A stretch of 64,000 nt of DNA, taken from NCBI RefSeq assembly GCF_020687165.1, contig NZ_JAJEQC010000004.1. The stretch is one strand, 5' to 3'. Position 1 is the first letter of the stretch. Each line of letters begins with the position of its first letter. Source of the DNA: Hominenteromicrobium mulieris. GTDB lineage: Bacteria; Bacillota; Clostridia; Oscillospirales; Acutalibacteraceae. Of this stretch, positions 50,551 to 60,379 are shown piece by piece. Made by a program: the position numbers and the translations under genes. The notes under the pieces were generated by a model that was given only the letters and a program-made list of their open reading frames with translations, was not told where the DNA came from and did no database searches.

Positions 50551-50889
50551 AGGGTCGTTTCCTCCTTGTTTTTCGGGAAAATATCTATAAAAACAAGTAT
50601 AATATGAATCGCCACATTCGTCAATTCCGTAAAGGGAAAAACGCCTTGCATTCCCGATAAAAAGGGACAATACCGCACATAAAACTTTCGACAGTGCGCG
50701 GTATTGCCCTTGACAGATTGATCAAATTGGAATAGATGAGATCAGAATAGCCGCTTACGTTCCCATAGAAACTTCTGCCGGTCTCATAGTTTTTTAAAAA
50801 TCGTATTGATTTTAGCAGGGTATTGCAATATACTTTAATAAATACAACTTGTTTTTCGACAAATAAGACGTTTTTTTGCGAGGTGCACT
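50551..50889. other. Divergent intergenic region
   Basis: No gene. Holds the promoter of the NTF2-LytTR gene (50806-50834) and a possible TTGACA near 50712 with a poor -10. AT-rich near the promoter. Confidence 0.5.
50806..50834 (+). promoter_or_regulatory. Promoter of the NTF2-LytTR gene
   Basis: TTGATT and TATACT with 17-bp spacing, about 55 bases before the start codon. Confidence 0.65.
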
Positions 50890-51684
50890 ATGACTACACA
50901 AGCTTTGCTGCGGCTTTCCGCCGACATTATAACGCGGTATTACAATAATGAGATCGAGCCGTTTCTGGCGGCCTGCCACCCGGACGTGCTGTGGATCGGC
51001 CCGGCAAATACACAGATTATCCGCACGCGCGAAACGCTCATCAAGACGTTTGCCGAAGAGCACCACAACCTGCGCTTTGAGATGCACGACCTTGTGACCG
51101 TGCCGCTCATGACACCCAGCAGCAAGGTACTTGAGGTGCTGCTGTTTTATGACGTAGACACCATTTGGCCGGACAACAGCATGCAGCGTGTAAAGCAGCG
51201 CGTTCAGCTTTCGTGGGTGGTGGAAGGCGGGCAGCCGTTCATCCGCGTGTGTCACGTTTCCAATGCACTCGATTACGATGACCGCGATGTGATCTACCCC
51301 GTGCACTATGGAGAAGATCGTGTGCGCGTGGCGGTGCTTTCCGGCGAGGATCGCGCGCCGCGCATCGTTTTAAAGGGCGCGAACAAGGCCATGCTGTACC
51401 TGCGCCCCGCGTATATCGATTACTTAGAAACAAGCGGCATGCACACCTATATTCACACACAAAACGACATACGGGAATCGACCGAGCGACTGACGGCGAT
51501 CGATAAGCGCTACCCGGGACTGTTTCTGCGCTGCCACGAAAGCTACCTTGTGAACCCCGACCGCGTGACGGAAATCACTCGCTTTCATTTGACGCTTATA
51601 AACGGCACCACTTTGCCCATCCCCGAAAAGAAGTACACGACCGTGAAAAAGCGACTCTCGGAGATGCTGGCGAAAGAGAAATAA
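50890..51684 (+). CDS. LytTR regulator with N-terminal NTF2/SnoaL-like domain
   Basis: A 264-residue protein. The first about 135 residues have the SnoaL/NTF2-like pattern (YYNNEIEPFLAACHPDVLWI near 18-37, later HVSNALDYDD). The last about 105 are a LytTR DNA-binding domain: LRPAYIDYLETSGMHTYIHT near 175-194, then FLRCHESYLVNPDRV near 214-228 and PIPEKKYTTVKKRL near 243-256. There is no receiver domain and no membrane helix. It may sense a small ligand directly and control genes by LytTR binding. Confidence 0.78.
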   Translation: MTTQALLRLSADIITRYYNNEIEPFLAACHPDVLWIGPANTQIIRTRETLIKTFAEEHHNLRFEMHDLVTVPLMTPSSKVLEVLLFYDVDTIWPDNSMQRVKQRVQLSWVVEGGQPFIRVCHVSNALDYDDRDVIYPVHYGEDRVRVAVLSGEDRAPRIVLKGANKAMLYLRPAYIDYLETSGMHTYIHTQNDIRESTERLTAIDKRYPGLFLRCHESYLVNPDRVTEITRFHLTLINGTTLPIPEKKYTTVKKRLSEMLAKEK

Positions 51685-51726
51685 ATTTCCTCACCGTTCA
51701 TGTGGTTTCCCTCACCCCTATGGGCT

Positions 51727-51750
51727 CCCGGTGACACCGGGTTATTTTTA
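51727..51750 (+). terminator. Terminator after the LytTR gene
   Basis: CCCGGTGACACCGGG stem, followed by TTATTTTTA. Confidence 0.75.
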
Positions 51751-51864
51751 ACCTCTCGCACATAGGCAAAGCCTTACAAATCGTCCATGTGTTCGACCTC
51801 CTTTGCCGCGCTTTCATACAAAATACAGCACTTTACGAATTTTTAAATTTTTTTAAAAAAACAC

Positions 51865-51893
51865 TTGCTTTTTTCGTTTAGCTGTTGTATAAT
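51865..51893 (+). promoter_or_regulatory. Promoter of the initiator tRNA
   Basis: TTGCTT and TATAAT with 17-bp spacing, 28 bases before the tRNA. Confidence 0.8.
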
Positions 51894-51920
51894 AATTGAG
51901 CACTTGAGAAGTGAATATAT

Positions 51921-51997
<77 letters not shown>

Positions 51998-51999
51998 AA

Positions 52000-52037
52000 G
52001 AAACTCAGTTGTTCTTTTGAACAACTGAGTTTCTTCT
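52000..52037 (+). terminator. Terminator of tRNA-fMet
   Basis: AAACTCAGTTGTTC and GAACAACTGAGTTT, 14-bp perfect stem, then TCTTCTT. Confidence 0.85.
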
Positions 52038-52078
52038 TGTTTTGGGCAAGTTTGTGCCTGCGACTTTCCATCTATGCG

Positions 52079-52132
52079 CCCGCGGCTCATAACCCGAAGG
52101 GGGCTGGTCGCCGGTGGCGACCGTCCAGCCCC
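52079..52132 (+). other. Partial tRNA-Met-like arm followed by a long hairpin
   Basis: GGCTCATAACCCGAAGG at 52083-52099 repeats the anticodon arm of the tRNA at 51921-51997. It runs into a strong nested stem (GGGGCTGG, TCGCC-GGT-GGCGA, CCAGCCCC). It may be a tRNA fragment left by an integration event. Confidence 0.55.
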
Positions 52133-52213
52133 GACCGAGCCGGCAGGTGAGAACGTAGGAGATTATGGTGAAATTTGCCTTACGGCAAGTGAATTGTTCG
52201 CTCCGTGAACGTT

Positions 52214-52252
52214 AAAACCCCGATTCCGCACATGAAACGGATCGGGGTTTTG
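52214..52252. terminator. Bidirectional terminator
   Basis: AAAACCCCGAT and ATCGGGGTTTT form an 11-bp perfect stem just downstream of the carboxypeptidase gene on the minus strand. Confidence 0.85.
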
Positions 52253-52260
52253 TTCTGTAC

Positions 52261-53751
52261 TTATAAATCTCTGTATTTCTTTACGCGGCGGACTTTTTTG
52301 TTTTTACGGTTCATCAGGATGGCAAGGATAGCATACGCGGCAGCCAAGACCAGCAAAATGGTGGCCGTAACGATAAACCACGTGGAGGTGAGCACCTCCT
52401 GCCCCTGCTGCAAAACCTGCACGATCTCGCTGCGCTCCACGCTTTCCGCGGCGACGAGCGCAACGGTGGAAAGCTCCGCGCCGTTATAATAGAATGTGGC
52501 GGTACCGACGTAATCGCCCTTTTTGATGGGCGCTTTCACGCTTTCGGGCAGATCGAGCTTTGTGGTGATGGCGCCGCTTTCCAGACTGCTCGGCAGTGTT
52601 GCGGTGAGATTGCCCTGCGCCAGCACCTGCAGGCGGTCTTTGCCCCACGCGTATTTGAGGCTCACCTCGCCGAGAAGCTCGCCGTCCGTAACGAGCGTTT
52701 TGTTTTCGATATTCAAAAATGCCCAGCGGAACAGCGTCGCGGCATCGTACATTTCGCCGTGATAATCGATATGGTTGCCCTCGCTGTCGATATACGGGCT
52801 GCCCATGCAAACGACAAGGTAGCTGTACCCGTCATACGTAGCCGTGGCGGAAATGCAGTAGCCGGATTCATTCAAGGAGCCGGTCTTTACGCCGGTGGCA
52901 TAGGTGTAATACTCATCGTCATAGCTTAAAAGCATGCGGTTCGTCGTGGTGACGGTGCGTTCCTCGCTTGTCATGTTCGTCGGCGGCTGCGTGTAATACG
53001 TCTGCGAGGTGACGTCCGTAAAATACGGCATTGTCAGCGCATACTCCGTGATGGTCGCCATCTCGCGCGCGGTGGTGTAGTGGTTTTCATCATACAGGCC
53101 GTGCGGGTTCACAAAATGCGTGTTCGTGCAGCCGAGCTCCGCGGCCTTCTTGTTCATCAGCTCCACACAGCTCATTTTGCCGTCACCGTCTTCGTCATAC
53201 TGCGGGTCGTCGGCCGTGATATTCAAAGAATCCACATATTTTGCAAGCGTCAGCGCGGCATCATTGCCGGAGGGCACCATCATCAGGTTCAAAAGCTCAT
53301 AGATGGTAAAGCTTTCGCCCGTTTGAATTTCCGCCAAAGACGAGCCCGTGCCCTCAAGCTCCTCGGCAACGCTTTCCGGCACCGTAGTGCGTGTGTTTTG
53401 CAGGTCGCTGACCGTTTCCGCCGTAACGATATACGTCATGATCTTCGTCATGGAAGCCATGGGGCGGCGCTCGTCCGGATTATATGTATAGACAACGGTA
53501 TCGGTATCGAGGCTCACCATATAGATAGAAGCGCTGTTCGGGTCTGTGAGCTTATCGCACGGAAAGCCCATTTCGCTGCTTTTGGCCACGACCGTGTTTG
53601 TCGTTGTGTCGGTTTCCGAAGTCGAGGTATCGGAAGCTGTGGAAATTTCGCTCGCGGTGCTTTCGGCTGTATCGGCCAAAACGCCGGTCGTCAAAACGGA
53701 AAGCGACAGCAAAACGCTTGCGCATATCGATAAAAATTTATGTTTTCTCAC
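52261..53751 (-). CDS. D-alanyl-D-alanine carboxypeptidase (DacF/PBP5 type)
   Basis: A 496-residue low-molecular-weight PBP that trims peptidoglycan. A signal peptide (FLSICASVLLSLSVLTTGVLA) and a Ser/Thr-rich linker lead to the peptidase S11 domain. This has SXXK in MASMTKIM near 100, SGN in VPSGNDAAL near 158 and KTG in GVKTGSLNESG near 293. After the C-terminal beta domain comes a membrane helix (FIVTATILLVLAAAYAILAI) and a basic tail. It faces sbcD divergently. Confidence 0.93.
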   Translation of the reverse strand: MRKHKFLSICASVLLSLSVLTTGVLADTAESTASEISTASDTSTSETDTTTNTVVAKSSEMGFPCDKLTDPNSASIYMVSLDTDTVVYTYNPDERRPMASMTKIMTYIVTAETVSDLQNTRTTVPESVAEELEGTGSSLAEIQTGESFTIYELLNLMMVPSGNDAALTLAKYVDSLNITADDPQYDEDGDGKMSCVELMNKKAAELGCTNTHFVNPHGLYDENHYTTAREMATITEYALTMPYFTDVTSQTYYTQPPTNMTSEERTVTTTNRMLLSYDDEYYTYATGVKTGSLNESGYCISATATYDGYSYLVVCMGSPYIDSEGNHIDYHGEMYDAATLFRWAFLNIENKTLVTDGELLGEVSLKYAWGKDRLQVLAQGNLTATLPSSLESGAITTKLDLPESVKAPIKKGDYVGTATFYYNGAELSTVALVAAESVERSEIVQVLQQGQEVLTSTWFIVTATILLVLAAAYAILAILMNRKNKKVRRVKKYRDL

Positions 53752-53883
53752 TGTTTATCCTCCAACGGACATGATATAATACTGTTAACTATTTTATTAT
53801 TATAGCACGGTTTGGCACCCCTGAAAAGGTGCTCGCCGGCAAATTCAGAAAAAAGTCAGATTAAAAATTTGAAAGGAGACGCT

Positions 53884-55002
53884 ATGCAGCTTTTACATAT
53901 TGCAGACCTGCACTTCGGCAGGCTTTTGTACGGTCGCAGCTTAATGGATGACCAGCGGCATTTTGTGCGGCAGTCGCTTTTGCCTGCGCTGGATGAATAT
54001 AAGCCCGATGCGCTGCTCATTGCGGGCGATCTGTACGACCGGCAGATTGCCTCGGTCGACGCGATTCATTTATTCGACGAGCTCATCGATGCGCTGTGCG
54101 AACGGAGCATCCCCGCCGTCATCATTTCCGGCAACCACGACAGCCCGGACCGCATTGCGGTGGGCAAAAGTCTGCTTGCGCGGCACGGCATCCATATCAT
54201 CACGGAACTTAAAGACGCGTTTACGCCGGTCGAGATCGGCAACATACAGATTTTCCCGCTGCCGTACTTTGAAAACGCTCAGATGCGCGATTTTTTAGGC
54301 GATGAAACGCTGCGCGGCGCGGGGGCCTGCATGCGCGCGGCGGTGGAAAAAATGGAGAAAGCGTTTGACCCCGCGAAAAAGCACGTTTTGGTTGCGCACT
54401 GCTTTGCGGCGGGGGCCTCCACCTCCGATTCCGAAAGCCGCCTTTTCGTCGGCGGCGCGGGCGATGTGCCGACGGATGTCTTCTCCCCGTTTGACTATGC
54501 GGCGCTCGGGCACCTGCACGCGGCGCAAAGGGCAGGCGACACGGCGCGCTACGCGGGCTCACCGCTCAAATATTCCGTAGACGAAGCGCACCAGAAAAAA
54601 AGCATGACGCTCGTCACGCTCGGCGACACGGTGGAAACAACGTGCATCCCCGTAACCCCTCTGCACGACGTAAAGCGCATAGAGGGTACGTTTGCGGCGC
54701 TGCTCGAAAACGGGCAGGCGGCGCCCAATGAAGACTATGTGGAAATTCTGCTCACCGACGACGAGCCGGTTTTCCGCCCGGCCGACCGACTGCGCCCCTA
54801 TTACCCGAATGTACTCGGCGTGCGCAGCACGTGGTTTTTAAAGCAGCACGCAGGCACGCAGGCGGAAGCCGATCTGCACAGCCGCAGCCGCGCGGAGCTT
54901 TTCCGCGGCTTTTTAAAGGAGGTCTGCGGTGAGGAAGCGCAGCCGGAGGACGAAGCTCTGCTTGCGGAAATTCTAAAGGAACTGGAGGGCGATGCAACGT
55001 GA
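53884..55002 (+). CDS. sbcD: Exonuclease subunit SbcD
   Basis: A 372-residue metallophosphatase-type nuclease. Metal motifs: IADLHFGR near 5-12, AGDLYDRQI near 49-57, SGNHDSPDRI near 82-91, and later AHCFAAGAS and GHLHAAQR near 215. The ATG at 53884 follows GAAAGGAG. Works with SbcC to open DNA hairpins and double-strand ends. The stop overlaps the sbcC GTG start. Confidence 0.95.
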   Translation: MQLLHIADLHFGRLLYGRSLMDDQRHFVRQSLLPALDEYKPDALLIAGDLYDRQIASVDAIHLFDELIDALCERSIPAVIISGNHDSPDRIAVGKSLLARHGIHIITELKDAFTPVEIGNIQIFPLPYFENAQMRDFLGDETLRGAGACMRAAVEKMEKAFDPAKKHVLVAHCFAAGASTSDSESRLFVGGAGDVPTDVFSPFDYAALGHLHAAQRAGDTARYAGSPLKYSVDEAHQKKSMTLVTLGDTVETTCIPVTPLHDVKRIEGTFAALLENGQAAPNEDYVEILLTDDEPVFRPADRLRPYYPNVLGVRSTWFLKQHAGTQAEADLHSRSRAELFRGFLKEVCGEEAQPEDEALLAEILKELEGDAT

Positions 55003-57722
55003 GACCGATCCGTTTGGAGCTTTCGGCGTTTGGGCCGTATCTGGAGCACACCGTCATCGATTTTGAAAAGCTGAACGAAGCGGGGCTGTTCCTCATCACC
55101 GGACAGACGGGCGGCGGCAAAACGACGCTGCTCGACGCCATGAGCATCGCGCTCTTTTATAAATCGACGGGCGGGCGGCGCACGTTTCAAGATATGCGCT
55201 GCCTTGCCGCCGCAGACAGCGACCGTACCGAGGTCGTCTATCATTTTGCGCTCGGTGAAGACGAATATTGCTTCCGCCGCGCGCTGTACCGCCGCAAAAA
55301 GCGCGGCAGCGACGATTTTATCACCGAGGAAGAAAACGAGTGCAAGCGCCGCACGGCAGACGGCTGGGCGCTTGCCGCTTCGGGTGCGGCGCGCAATGTG
55401 ACAGGCTACGCGGAAAACCTGCTTTCCCTCACCGCCGAGCAATTTTCGCAGGTCATCGTGCTGCCGCAGGGCAAATTCATGCAGCTTCTGCGCGCGAATT
55501 CCACCGAAAAAGCAGCCATTTTGAAAACGCTTTTCTCCTGCGAGCTATGGGAGCGCATCGCGATGAAATTTACGGAGCGGCAAAAAAAGCTGTACGCAAA
55601 GCGCGAAACGTGCGAGACAAAACTGAAATCGCTGCTCGAAAAGCATGGCGCGGAGACCGCCGAGGCGCTCGCCGTGCAAACGGAAGCGCTTCGATCAGAA
55701 TGCGCACGGACCGAAAAAGCGCTCGCTGCCGCGAAAGAAGCACTGACTCTCGCACAAAAGCAATACACCCGCGCACTGCAATTTGAGCAGTGCCAAAAAG
55801 CCGAGACCGATGCCGAAGCGCAGCTGAAAACCGCCGAAACGCGGGCAGCTTCCGCCAAAGCGCAGTATACGCGCGCCGAGCAGAACCGCGCGGGACTTAC
55901 AAAGCTGACCGCCGAAAAAGACACGCTTTTAAAACGAAGCGAACAGCTGCGTGCGGAGCAGGAACGCAGCCTGCAAAAGGAGCAGCTTTTAAAAGAACTG
56001 CGCGCCGAGGAGGAGCGCGAACGCGCCGTGCAGAAGCAGGCAGAGGACGACCGCCAAAAGCTGCCGGAGGTGCTGCGGCGCATCGCGGTGGGCGAAGCAT
56101 TCACCGAAAAGGCCGATGCCGCAAAAGACCGGCTCGCGTCGCTCTTACAGACGCAGACCATCTTAAGCGAACAGCTTGCCGCGCTGAAAACGCGCAGTGA
56201 CGCTGTCAAAGCCGAAGCGCAGTGCAAAAAATTGTGGGAAGCTGCCGAAGACGCGGCGCGCACCGCGCGTCTGACCGTCGTGGGGCAGGATAAGCTGCTC
56301 TCGGCGGCAGAAGCCAAATGGAACCAAAACAGCGCCGCCGCGCTCGCCACTGGGCTCACGGACGGCACGCCCTGTCCCGTTTGCGGCGCGGTGCACCACC
56401 CCGTGCTCGCCGTGCCGTGCGCAGGCGAGACGACAAAAGAAGAACTTGATGCGCTGCGCAACAAGCTTGAAGACCTGCGGCAGGAGCAAAGCCGCGCCGA
56501 GCAGACGGCCGCCGCCGCAAAAGCGCGGCACGAGGTCGCTTTCGCACAATTAAACGCCGCAAACGATGCCGCAAAAAGCATCACAGAAAGCGAAGAAGTG
56601 CTCACAGCGGCCTATACTGCGGCGCAAACGGCGCTCAACGAAGCACAAAAGCTTGCAGCGCAGGCGCCGGCCGCACACAAGAAACTTGAGACACTCAAAG
56701 CGGAACGCGAAGCGCTTATGCAGGTCGAAAGCCGCCATAACGCTGCGCTTGCCGCCTGCCGCGCCGCTTTAGAAGAAAAACGCCGCCAATTAAGCGCCAT
56801 GGACGCCGTACGCGATGCGGCGCAAATCACATTGGAGATGACCGAAATACAAAAGCGCATTCGCGTGCTCGAGCAGGAGACCGCAGCGCTTGAGGAAGCG
56901 TTCCACGCCGCGGAAAACGCGCTTTCTGCCGCAAACGAGGCCGTAAAAGCTGCCGCACAGCAGATGTTCGCCGCAAAGGAAGCGAAAAATGCCCTCGGCG
57001 CAGCGCCGGAAAAGGACCTTCCGCAAAGCAAAGCGGAGCTGGACGCAAAAAGCACCGAAACGCAGACGCTTTCCGTGCAGCTTGGACGCTTTGGCTCCGA
57101 CCTGCGCACCATTGCGGAAAGCGCCGCCGCCGTGCAGCAATACACGGAGGAAGCCGCCGCGCTCGACGTACAGTACAGCCGCGCAGCAAAGCTTGCGGGG
57201 TACGTGACCGGCCGCAGCAACGCCTTGCGCGTGCCGCTTTTGCAGTACGTACTCGGCATGATGCTCGACGAGACCATCCAGAGTGCAAACCGCTTTTTCT
57301 CCGTTTTAAGCCGCGGGCGCTACGCCTTGCAGCACAAGCAGGGCAAAAGCGGCGCGGGCTACGGCGGGCTTGACATTGAGGTTTTGGACGGCATGAGCGG
57401 CACGTGCCGCTCCGTAGAGACACTTTCGGGCGGCGAGCAGTTTTTGGCATCCCTTTCCCTTGCGTTCGGGCTTTCGGACGTGGTGCAGAGCTACTCGGGC
57501 GCGGTGCGGCTTGATTCCATTTTCATCGACGAGGGCTTCGGCTCGCTCGATACCGACACGCTCGATACCGCCATGCGCGCGCTCGAGAGCATCCGCCAAA
57601 GCGGGCGCGTCGTCGGTATCATCTCTCACGTTTCGGAACTGCAAAGCCGCATCCCGACGATGATCCGCATTTGGAAGACCGCTTCGGGCTCCGCCGCAGC
57701 AAAAGTCATCGCGGAAGACTGA
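54999..57722 (+). CDS. sbcC: Exonuclease subunit SbcC
   Basis: A 907-residue SMC-like ATPase. Walker A is GQTGGGKTTLLDAMSIALF near 34-52; long Ala/Glu/Lys-rich coiled coils surround a zinc-hook CPVC near 463-466; the C-terminal lobe has the signature TLSGGEQFLASLSLAFGL near 808-825 and Walker B IFIDEGFGSLD near 843-853. Starts at GTG overlapping sbcD (GTGA). The coiled coil is very Ala-rich. Confidence 0.95.
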   Translation: MRPIRLELSAFGPYLEHTVIDFEKLNEAGLFLITGQTGGGKTTLLDAMSIALFYKSTGGRRTFQDMRCLAAADSDRTEVVYHFALGEDEYCFRRALYRRKKRGSDDFITEEENECKRRTADGWALAASGAARNVTGYAENLLSLTAEQFSQVIVLPQGKFMQLLRANSTEKAAILKTLFSCELWERIAMKFTERQKKLYAKRETCETKLKSLLEKHGAETAEALAVQTEALRSECARTEKALAAAKEALTLAQKQYTRALQFEQCQKAETDAEAQLKTAETRAASAKAQYTRAEQNRAGLTKLTAEKDTLLKRSEQLRAEQERSLQKEQLLKELRAEEERERAVQKQAEDDRQKLPEVLRRIAVGEAFTEKADAAKDRLASLLQTQTILSEQLAALKTRSDAVKAEAQCKKLWEAAEDAARTARLTVVGQDKLLSAAEAKWNQNSAAALATGLTDGTPCPVCGAVHHPVLAVPCAGETTKEELDALRNKLEDLRQEQSRAEQTAAAAKARHEVAFAQLNAANDAAKSITESEEVLTAAYTAAQTALNEAQKLAAQAPAAHKKLETLKAEREALMQVESRHNAALAACRAALEEKRRQLSAMDAVRDAAQITLEMTEIQKRIRVLEQETAALEEAFHAAENALSAANEAVKAAAQQMFAAKEAKNALGAAPEKDLPQSKAELDAKSTETQTLSVQLGRFGSDLRTIAESAAAVQQYTEEAAALDVQYSRAAKLAGYVTGRSNALRVPLLQYVLGMMLDETIQSANRFFSVLSRGRYALQHKQGKSGAGYGGLDIEVLDGMSGTCRSVETLSGGEQFLASLSLAFGLSDVVQSYSGAVRLDSIFIDEGFGSLDTDTLDTAMRALESIRQSGRVVGIISHVSELQSRIPTMIRIWKTASGSAAAKVIAED

Positions 57723-57759
57723 ACCGTTTTTGAACAAAATGAAAAAGCAGAAATGCAAA

Positions 57760-57788
57760 TTGCAAATCCGCCTTTATTATGCTATACT
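57760..57788 (+). promoter_or_regulatory. Promoter of the hydratase gene
   Basis: TTGCAA and TATACT with 17-bp spacing, in the gap after sbcC. A hairpin CTTCCG / CGGAAG lies in the leader (57846-57868). Confidence 0.65.
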
Positions 57789-57875
57789 GAAAGCAACTAA
57801 GCGCAGGATTTTCTGCGCGGCCATGCAATGCTAAAAGAAAGGATTGCTTCCGGGCTCCTTCGGAAGTTTCGGTGA

Positions 57876-60137
57876 ATGAATATGGTAAAGCTTTATGACG
57901 GCGGCGTTTACCTTGTGAACGGCACAGAGATCGTGCCGGAAGCCGCTGCACCCGAGACCTATCAAAAAGACACGGCAAAACAGGGTACCATTGCCTATTC
58001 CATTTTAAAAGCGCACAACACCGCAGAGGATATGCAGAACCTGCGCTTAAAATTTGATGCGCTCGCCTCGCACGACATCACGTTCGTCGGCATCATTCAG
58101 ACGGCGCGCGCCTCCGGCATGGAGAAGTTCCCCATCCCCTACGTGCTCACAAACTGCCACAACAGCTTGTGCGCCGTGGGCGGCACCATCAACGAGGACG
58201 ACCACGTGTTCGGCCTTTCCGCCGCACGCAAATACGGCGGCATTTATGTGCCGCCCCACATGGCGGTCATTCACCAGTACATGCGCGAGGCCATGGCGGG
58301 CTGCGGCAAAATGATTCTCGGCTCCGATTCCCACACGCGCTACGGTGCGCTCGGCACCATGGCCATCGGCGAAGGCGGCGGCGAGCTCGTCAAGCAGCTG
58401 CTCGAAAACACGTACGATGTCGCGTACCCCGGCGTTGTGGCGGTGTACCTCACCGGCAAGCCGCGCCCGGGCGTGGGCCCGCAGGACATCGCGCTTGCCA
58501 TCATCGGCGCGGTGTTTAAAAACGGCTACGTAAAAAACAAGGTCATGGAGTTCGTCGGCCCCGGCATCAAGAGCATGACGACCGATTACCGCAACGGCGT
58601 GGACGTCATGACGACCGAGACCACATGTCTCACCTCCGTCTGGTGCACAGACGACGACACGAAGGCCTACCTTGCAAAGCACGGCCGCGCGGACGATTAC
58701 CGCGAGTTAAAGCCGGCCGACGTGACATACTACGACGGCTTGGTCTATGTAGACCTTTCCACCGTAAAGCCGATGATCGCGCTGCCATTCCACCCGAGCA
58801 ACGCGTTTGAGATTGACGAATTGAACGCGAATCTCGGCGACATCCTGCGCGAAGTAGAAAAGGAAGCCGCACGCTTGACGGAAGGCAAGGATATCGAATT
58901 CAGTCTGACGGATAAGATCACCCCAAAGGGTTTGCAGGTGCAGCAGGGCATCATTGCGGGCTGCGCGGGCGGCACATATACGAACGTCATGGCGGCAGCG
59001 CACATCTTAAAGGGCGCGCAGTGCGGTCAGGGCGAATTCACACTGGACGTCTACCCGTCCTCACAGCCGGTGTTTATGGACCTGCTCGCAAAGGGTGCCA
59101 TTTCCGACCTCATGGCGACGGGCGCCATCGTGAAGACCGCATTCTGCGGCCCGTGCTTCGGCGCAGGTGATACACCGGCGAATAACGCGCTGAGCATCCG
59201 CCACGCCACACGCAACTTCCCGAACCGCGAAGGCTCCAAGCCGGGCGCAGGCCAACTGAGCGCCGTCGCACTCATGGACGCACGTTCTATCGCGGCAACG
59301 GCGGCAAACGGCGGCATTTTGACCTCCGCCGAAAAGTACGCGGACAACTACGAAGTGCCGGAATACAACTACGATGATTCCTCCTACCGCGCCCGCATTT
59401 ACAACGGCTTCGGCAAGGCAGAGCCGGAGGATAAGCTCATCTACGGCCCGAACATCAAGGATTGGCCGGAGCAGGAGGCACTTGCGCAGAACATTCTGCT
59501 GCGCGTCTGCTCAAAGATCATGGATAAGGTCACAACGACCGACGAATTGATCCCGTCCGGCGAAACGTCTTCGTACCGCTCCAACCCACTGGGGCTTGCG
59601 GAGTTCACACTCTCCCGCCGCGACCCCGGTTACGTGCAGCGTGCAAAGGATGTCCGTGCACTCGAAAAAGCGAGACTTGCGGGCGAAGCACAAAGCGATG
59701 AAGCTCTGAAAAGCGCACTCGGGAAAGTGAAAAACATCCTGCCCGACGTCGATGAAAAGACAATCGAAATCGGCAGCGTCATTTACTGCGTGAAGCCCGG
59801 CGACGGCTCTGCGCGCGAGCAGGCAGCAAGCTGCCAGCGCGTCTTGGGCGGCCTTGCGAATATCTGCTCCGAGTATGCCACCAAGCGTTACCGCTCCAAC
59901 GTGATGAACTGGGGCATGCTGCCGTTCCAGATGAAGAATGAGCCCGCCTTCGAGATCGGTGATTATATCCTCGTCCCGAACGTTTTGGACGCCATGGACG
60001 GCGATATGCAGAGCATTAAAGCGTATGTGCTCGGCGATGAAGTAAAGGAGATCGAGCTTTACATCGCCCCGATGACGGAAGACGAAAAGAAGATCGTCAA
60101 AGCCGGCTGCCTCATCAATTTCAACCGCAAGAATTAA
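57876..60137 (+). CDS. Aconitase-family hydratase (YbhJ-like)
   Basis: A 753-residue iron-sulfur hydratase of the aconitase superfamily. Domain 1-3 regions include TNCHNSLCAVGGTINEDDHV near 90-109, SDSHTRYGALGTMAIGEGGG near 149-168, and the Fe-S Cys segments GCAGGTYTN near 364 and FCGPCFGAGD near 425-434. A swivel domain completes the C-terminus. It differs from AcnA/AcnB in segment order and is closer to hydratases of unknown substrate. Start ATG 57876, with 57882 also possible. Confidence 0.82.
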   Translation: MNMVKLYDGGVYLVNGTEIVPEAAAPETYQKDTAKQGTIAYSILKAHNTAEDMQNLRLKFDALASHDITFVGIIQTARASGMEKFPIPYVLTNCHNSLCAVGGTINEDDHVFGLSAARKYGGIYVPPHMAVIHQYMREAMAGCGKMILGSDSHTRYGALGTMAIGEGGGELVKQLLENTYDVAYPGVVAVYLTGKPRPGVGPQDIALAIIGAVFKNGYVKNKVMEFVGPGIKSMTTDYRNGVDVMTTETTCLTSVWCTDDDTKAYLAKHGRADDYRELKPADVTYYDGLVYVDLSTVKPMIALPFHPSNAFEIDELNANLGDILREVEKEAARLTEGKDIEFSLTDKITPKGLQVQQGIIAGCAGGTYTNVMAAAHILKGAQCGQGEFTLDVYPSSQPVFMDLLAKGAISDLMATGAIVKTAFCGPCFGAGDTPANNALSIRHATRNFPNREGSKPGAGQLSAVALMDARSIAATAANGGILTSAEKYADNYEVPEYNYDDSSYRARIYNGFGKAEPEDKLIYGPNIKDWPEQEALAQNILLRVCSKIMDKVTTTDELIPSGETSSYRSNPLGLAEFTLSRRDPGYVQRAKDVRALEKARLAGEAQSDEALKSALGKVKNILPDVDEKTIEIGSVIYCVKPGDGSAREQAASCQRVLGGLANICSEYATKRYRSNVMNWGMLPFQMKNEPAFEIGDYILVPNVLDAMDGDMQSIKAYVLGDEVKEIELYIAPMTEDEKKIVKAGCLINFNRKN

Positions 60138-60150
60138 AATAAAGCATAAG

Positions 60151-60187
60151 AAAACGGCGAGTCCTGTTCAGGATTTCGCCGTTTTCA
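60151..60187. terminator. Terminator after the hydratase gene
   Basis: AAAACGGCGA and TCGCCGTTTT form a 10-bp stem with A/T runs on both sides. Confidence 0.85.
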
Positions 60188-60289
60188 CGTCTTATAAACG
60201 TAAAAGTTTATAGGGTCTCGGGGCAAAGCCCTGAGGCGCTTTCCGCAGAAAACGAAATCTCATTGCGTTCGCAAAAATCAAGATGGGAG

Positions 60290-60362
60290 GACGGAACTTC
60301 CGGTGGACGTTCCGTCTGTGGGAGACCCGATCAGGGAGTCTCCCAAGGGCGGCATGCCGCCC
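60290..60362. repeat. Three hairpins in a row
   Basis: GACGGAAC / GTTCCGTC (60290-60316), TGGGAGAC / GTCTCCCA (60319-60345) and the perfect palindrome GGGCGGCATGCCGCCC (60347-60362) follow each other in 73 bp. It lies downstream of the esterase gene (minus strand) and the hydratase gene. No T-run follows, so this is not a usual terminator; it may be REP-like. Confidence 0.65.
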
Positions 60363-60379
60363 GTTTGCTATACACCGCC

